This document shows, in pieces, positions 60,828 to 64,000 of a stretch of DNA of 64,000 bases. The position numbers and the translations under genes were made by a program. This stretch comes from Chthoniobacteraceae bacterium (GTDB lineage Bacteria > Verrucomicrobiota > Verrucomicrobiia > Chthoniobacterales > Chthoniobacteraceae). The stretch spans positions 529,087 to 593,086 of the forward strand of contig JAQGOL010000035.1 of assembly GCA_028293625.1 (NCBI GenBank). The letters run 5' to 3'. The notes beneath the pieces were generated by a model. It did not search any database and was not told the origin of the DNA. It saw nothing but the letters and a program-made list of their open reading frames with translations. Numbering within the stretch: the first letter of the stretch is position 1; the number at the start of each line of letters is the position of its first letter.

Positions 60828-61035
60828 TTTCTGGGGGGAAAGGGGATTGAGACCATCGCATTTTAGATGGCAACCCGGCGCACGCAAGAGTGCTCTCGTG
60901 ACACAGCCCACTTGAATATTGGTTTGCACGCCGTGTCATCACGCTGCTGCACGCGCTTGAAGCAGGCATGCAAATTTCTCGGACTCAGCTGCATAAGCCG
61001 CGCTCCACTGGTGTCTATTGAGGACGCGCCGCTTT

Positions 61036-62637
61036 ATGAATACTCCCCTTCACCTGCTCTCCTGTTATCAACGCCATGGCGATGCCGATGCGTTCTGCGC
61101 GCTGGTGCGGGATCATGCCGGGATGGTATTTGCCACCGCGAGACGTGTCACGGGCAACGCGGCACTGGCCGAGGATGTGGCGCAGGAGACTTTTCTCGAA
61201 CTTGCCCGCAGCAGCCATGGCGCGGTGGAATCGGTTTCCGCATGGTTGCATCGGGTAGCCTGCCGGAAGGCGTGCAATGCCATTCGTGGCGAGTCCAGGC
61301 GCCGCCGGCATGAAGAGGCAGCGGCCAAAGTCCAACTCAGCATAAGTGAGGCGGCATGGGAGGATCTGGAGCCGCTCATTGATGAAGTCCTGGAGAAACT
61401 GCCGGCGCACCTGCGCGACCCTTTGGTCCAACATTACCTTGAAGGCCGGACGCAGCAGGAGCTTGCGGCAAGGGCGGGAATTAGCCAGTCGACCGTATCG
61501 CGTCAGCTCGACGCGGGCATCCGCGAGCTGCGTTTGCGTCTGCGAAACGTGATCAGCGGTGCGGGTCTGGCCACGTTCCTAAGCGCAAACATTTCACAGG
61601 CTGCCCCGGCATCCCTGACGGCTTCACTCTTCAAGCTGGCAATCAGCGGTGCCGGCTCCGCCATCACGGCATGCACCACAACAACCATCGGATTCACCAT
61701 TACCATGACCACGATTCAAAAAACATTCATTGCTCTTACCCTTACAGCGACGTTGGGTACAGGAATCTACCAATCCCGCCGGGCCTCTCATTTTCGGGAT
61801 CAATTGCAAGCGATCGAGCGGCAGCAGGCGCCTTTCTCGGAGTTGCTTGAGCAATTGCGTCACGACCGCGAGCGGAGCGCGGCCAGACTCGAGGCATTAC
61901 AGCAGGAAAATGAACGATTGCGAGGCGAAGCTGGGCAGCTGCGGGGTGATTCGCAGAGTCTGGCACAGATCAAAGCCGAGGATGCGGCGGCAGCCAATGA
62001 TCCCGCGCAAACCTCCATGCTTTCCTGGCTTGAGCGCGTGGACAAACTAAAACAAAGCATCGGGCAAACCCCGGGCGCGATGATTCCCGAGATGCAACTT
62101 CTCACCGAGCAGGATTGGCTGAGTGCGGTTCGGGGAAAACTCGAGACTGAGGATGACTATCTGCGCGCCTTCAGCGGCCTGCGCAATGCTGCTGAGAGCA
62201 AGTTCACTGCGAAGACTTTCCCTGCGTTGCAAAAGTATTTGAAAGCCAGCGGCGGCAAGTTTCCCGCCGACCTCTCCCAACTTCAACCCTACCTGGGCTC
62301 GCCCCTGGATAACACCATTCTGCAACGATGGGAGATCGTGCCCGCATCCAGCCATCCCAATATGCAGTTTGGCGGCGATTGGCTTATCACCCAAAAAACT
62401 GCTGTTGACGATGAACGCGATACCCGGATCGCCATGGGCGCGAGCGGATACGGAGGTGATGGCGCCGGATTCGATCCATCAAGGAAGACTTTGCAAGCCG
62501 TCGCAGCCGCATTTACTGAGGCAAACCGTGGAAAGCAACCGGTCAGCCTTTCGGAGTTGCTGCCTTATGCCACCACGGCCCATCAGCAGACCGTTCTTCG
62601 GCGGAAGATAGAAATGGAAGGAGCCGTCTTAAAATGA
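61036..62637 (+). CDS. sigma-70 factor fused to a membrane-anchored coiled-coil domain
   Basis: 533 aa from ATG 61036. Residues 1-170 form an ECF sigma factor: region 2 with NAALAEDVAQETFLELARSS and VSAWLHRVACRKACNAIRGES; region 4 with LEGRTQQELAARAGISQSTVSRQLDAGIREL. A hydrophobic segment at about 228-246 crosses the membrane, followed by a coiled coil at about 250-315 (AARLEALQQENERLRGE) and a C-terminal alpha/beta domain to 533. The sigma domain is thus tied to an outside domain, so control may be by proteolysis or by direct sensing. The architecture recurs in Verrucomicrobia; no separate anti-sigma is adjacent. Confidence 0.9.
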   Translation: MNTPLHLLSCYQRHGDADAFCALVRDHAGMVFATARRVTGNAALAEDVAQETFLELARSSHGAVESVSAWLHRVACRKACNAIRGESRRRRHEEAAAKVQLSISEAAWEDLEPLIDEVLEKLPAHLRDPLVQHYLEGRTQQELAARAGISQSTVSRQLDAGIRELRLRLRNVISGAGLATFLSANISQAAPASLTASLFKLAISGAGSAITACTTTTIGFTITMTTIQKTFIALTLTATLGTGIYQSRRASHFRDQLQAIERQQAPFSELLEQLRHDRERSAARLEALQQENERLRGEAGQLRGDSQSLAQIKAEDAAAANDPAQTSMLSWLERVDKLKQSIGQTPGAMIPEMQLLTEQDWLSAVRGKLETEDDYLRAFSGLRNAAESKFTAKTFPALQKYLKASGGKFPADLSQLQPYLGSPLDNTILQRWEIVPASSHPNMQFGGDWLITQKTAVDDERDTRIAMGASGYGGDGAGFDPSRKTLQAVAAAFTEANRGKQPVSLSELLPYATTAHQQTVLRRKIEMEGAVLK

Positions 62638-62895
62638 GAGCGTTCGAAGCTGGTCGCGCCAGGAGCATCTCCGGTCAGCGCTTCCCTCGAAATTCCTGGC
62701 ACGTATGGACAAACCGGCCGCCCTGTTCAAGTGTCATCAGCCAACGTGATGGATACGCCGTCCCAGCGGGCGAAGCAGGTTGCTTTTAGAGCGTGCGCAC
62801 CGCGGGGTTCAATAGCTAAATAACAGACTCAAGTTCGGCTCCTCCGAAACTTTCCCTATTCAACTTATGACAAAAGAGCGTTCTCCTTGAACTGC

Positions 62896-63576
62896 TCAAA
62901 AATGCCCGGCTTGCTTTGCTTTTTCCGCCTGGTATAGGGCAACTTCTTTGTTAAAAGCCGCCACGGCTGCTGCGTTCTTTGGGTCGAGATTTTTCCGAGC
63001 CTCATTTAATTTAAGCCCCCAGGATTGCAGGTCGACCGGCGGTGGCGCCTTTGCACTCGTTGGAGGCGGAGTTGCTTTGGCAGCTGTGAAAGCAGGGGCA
63101 GCTTTGACCGTTTTTTGTGGCGGGAAGACGTTGAGATACGCGACATACCCAAGGAGAAGGAAGGCGATCCCAATCGCTCCGGCCTTTATTTTGGGAGCGT
63201 GATTTGGCTTCCGGCCTGACCAATGGTACGCATAGCCCAAAGAAATCAGCTCTGCATCCATGACGGCGAAAGTTTCCTCCTGGATCGTCCGCCCAAATTT
63301 GCCGACCTTCACGGTGTGCCGGTCGAAAAGGGACATGTGGCTGAGATTCTCCAACTCCCCGACCAGGTGACAAAGATCAAAAATGGTTTTCGTTTTCGAA
63401 TAGCGCGCCTCAAGAATTTGCATTTCCTGGGGAGCGAGACGCCCTCCGGAGTAACGGGCCTCCAGCGCTTTTAAAATAATGTCCGCATGGCTTAATTTTG
63501 CCTTCTCTCCTTGGCGAAACTGTTGATCCACCCAACGCGCATTAATGATTCTGGAGTCGGATGGGGGGCTAAACAT
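62896..63576 (-). CDS. unknown single-pass membrane protein
   Basis: 226 aa. The N-terminal 120 residues are soluble and helical: GEKAKLSHADIILKALEARYSGGRLAPQEMQILEAR and a conserved-looking FDLCHLVGELENLSHMS. A membrane helix spans about 130-150 (IKAGAIGIAFLLLGYVAYLNVF). A Pro/Ala-rich linker and a short C-terminal coiled coil (LKLNEARKNLDPKNAAAVAAFNKEV) follow. No family recognised; an N-in cytoplasmic domain with an outside tail is the simplest topology. The 258 bp between this gene and the sigma fusion hold no gene. Confidence 0.6.
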   Translation of the reverse strand: MFSPPSDSRIINARWVDQQFRQGEKAKLSHADIILKALEARYSGGRLAPQEMQILEARYSKTKTIFDLCHLVGELENLSHMSLFDRHTVKVGKFGRTIQEETFAVMDAELISLGYAYHWSGRKPNHAPKIKAGAIGIAFLLLGYVAYLNVFPPQKTVKAAPAFTAAKATPPPTSAKAPPPVDLQSWGLKLNEARKNLDPKNAAAVAAFNKEVALYQAEKAKQAGHF

Positions 63577-63600
63577 AAGAGCACTTAAACGAGGACCGCC

Positions 63601-63912
63601 TTAAATCCAAAGACGCCTTTTCAGACCAAATAGCCCGAGTAAGGCCGTAGCAGTCATCGTTCCTGTAAGGGGCCTTCGCCGCCGAGTGCCTGGCCGGATT
63701 TCACTCACGTGCCGAAATGCGACCTCCGATAGGGAACGATTCACCGCCTCGAGCGTTTCGTGCGCGCCAAAATTGAGAGCATCCAGGCATAAATCATTGT
63801 TTTGAGCGGATGCCCGGCGAAAAAACGGTTCCCCATGTCGATGCTCTGCCCAGGGAAATGGATTTAAGGATGAAAAAGATGCGATTAGTTCTTGCTCCTT
63901 TTGGCTGGGCGG
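63601..63912 (-). pseudogene. possible gene fragment without a start codon
   Basis: A minus-strand frame runs from just after a TAA (63913-63915) to the stop at 63601-63603, 103 codons with no ATG or GTG near its head. It reads plausibly as protein: ELIASFSSLNPFPWAEHRH, NDLCLDALNFGAHETLEAVN, SLSEVAFRHVSEIRPG, then a hydrophobic end GTMTATALLGLFGLKRRLWI that resembles a C-terminal sorting tail. It may be the 3' part of a frameshifted gene from the right edge. Uncertain; the rest of the last 424 bp shows no other gene. Confidence 0.3.
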
Positions 63913-64000
63913 TTACTTTCCCCACCCCGCTCCAAAAGCAGGTCTGCAAAGCGCCGCGAGGCGAATGCGGTGAACAAAGAAAATCGAAAATTTCGAATTT

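Overview
The window is about 64 kb of moderately GC-rich bacterial chromosome. It holds roughly 45 protein genes. I found no rRNA, tRNA, CRISPR array, insertion sequence or prophage. The gene content points to the PVC group, most likely Verrucomicrobiota. The evidence is a large exoprotein of 16 'GloVer' (Gloeo_Verruco) repeats, a PVC-type CxxCH cytochrome/dehydrogenase, a PEP-CTERM protein, two ECF sigma factors each next to a Ser/Thr kinase carrying a WD40-like propeller, and a sigma factor fused to a membrane-anchored coiled coil. The phylum is an inference; no marker gene such as 16S is present.

Layout. 0.4-2.2 kb: a YcgQ/YcgR-type permease pair (minus). 2.4-5.4 kb: CsbD, a RelE-like orphan, a PLP enzyme and a DUF1186/SEC-C protein. 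5.6-7.5 kb: accB-accC (acetyl-CoA carboxylase). 7.6-9.3 kb: an orphan DltD-like protein convergent with a receiver-domain protein. 9.6-13.3 kb: ECF sigma plus kinase/WD40. 13.4-14.6 kb: a PEP-CTERM protein and a small exported protein, convergent. 14.7-19.7 kb: a red/far-red light-sensing operon of heme oxygenase, bacteriophytochrome kinase, Rcp1-like response regulator and hybrid kinase, with overlapping ends. 19.8-25 kb: small exported protein, TlpA-like thioredoxin, class-A-like serine hydrolase and PVC cytochrome. 25-27.5 kb: TPR protein plus HupE/UreJ-like protein (minus). 27.9-34.5 kb: a mixed accessory stretch with a GT-C-like membrane glycosyltransferase, a duplicated DUF1599 protein, a NERD nuclease-like protein with two zinc ribbons, an unrecognised 331-aa protein, a divergent DyP peroxidase and a small unknown.

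34.6-44.1 kb holds the most unusual locus. Seven minus-strand genes are packed with 1-12 bp gaps or overlaps: ECF sigma factor, 1413-aa protein with two complete kinase domains and a propeller, unknown 136-aa protein, Cys-rich GT9-like glycosyltransferase, protein with a poly-Ser tail, exported beta-sandwich-like protein and GT-A glycosyltransferase. A further DxD glycosyltransferase converges on the operon from the plus strand. I read it as a possible signal-controlled glycosylation or envelope-modification system.

44.4-60.8 kb is mostly large exported proteins (EF-hand, GloVer-repeat, Kelch-repeat, gamma-glutamyltransferase, lamin-tail/CotH). The GloVer and Kelch proteins share a near-identical C-terminal architecture but carry different repeat heads. 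61-62.6 kb encodes the membrane-anchored sigma factor, followed by a single-pass membrane protein and a possible gene fragment at the right edge.
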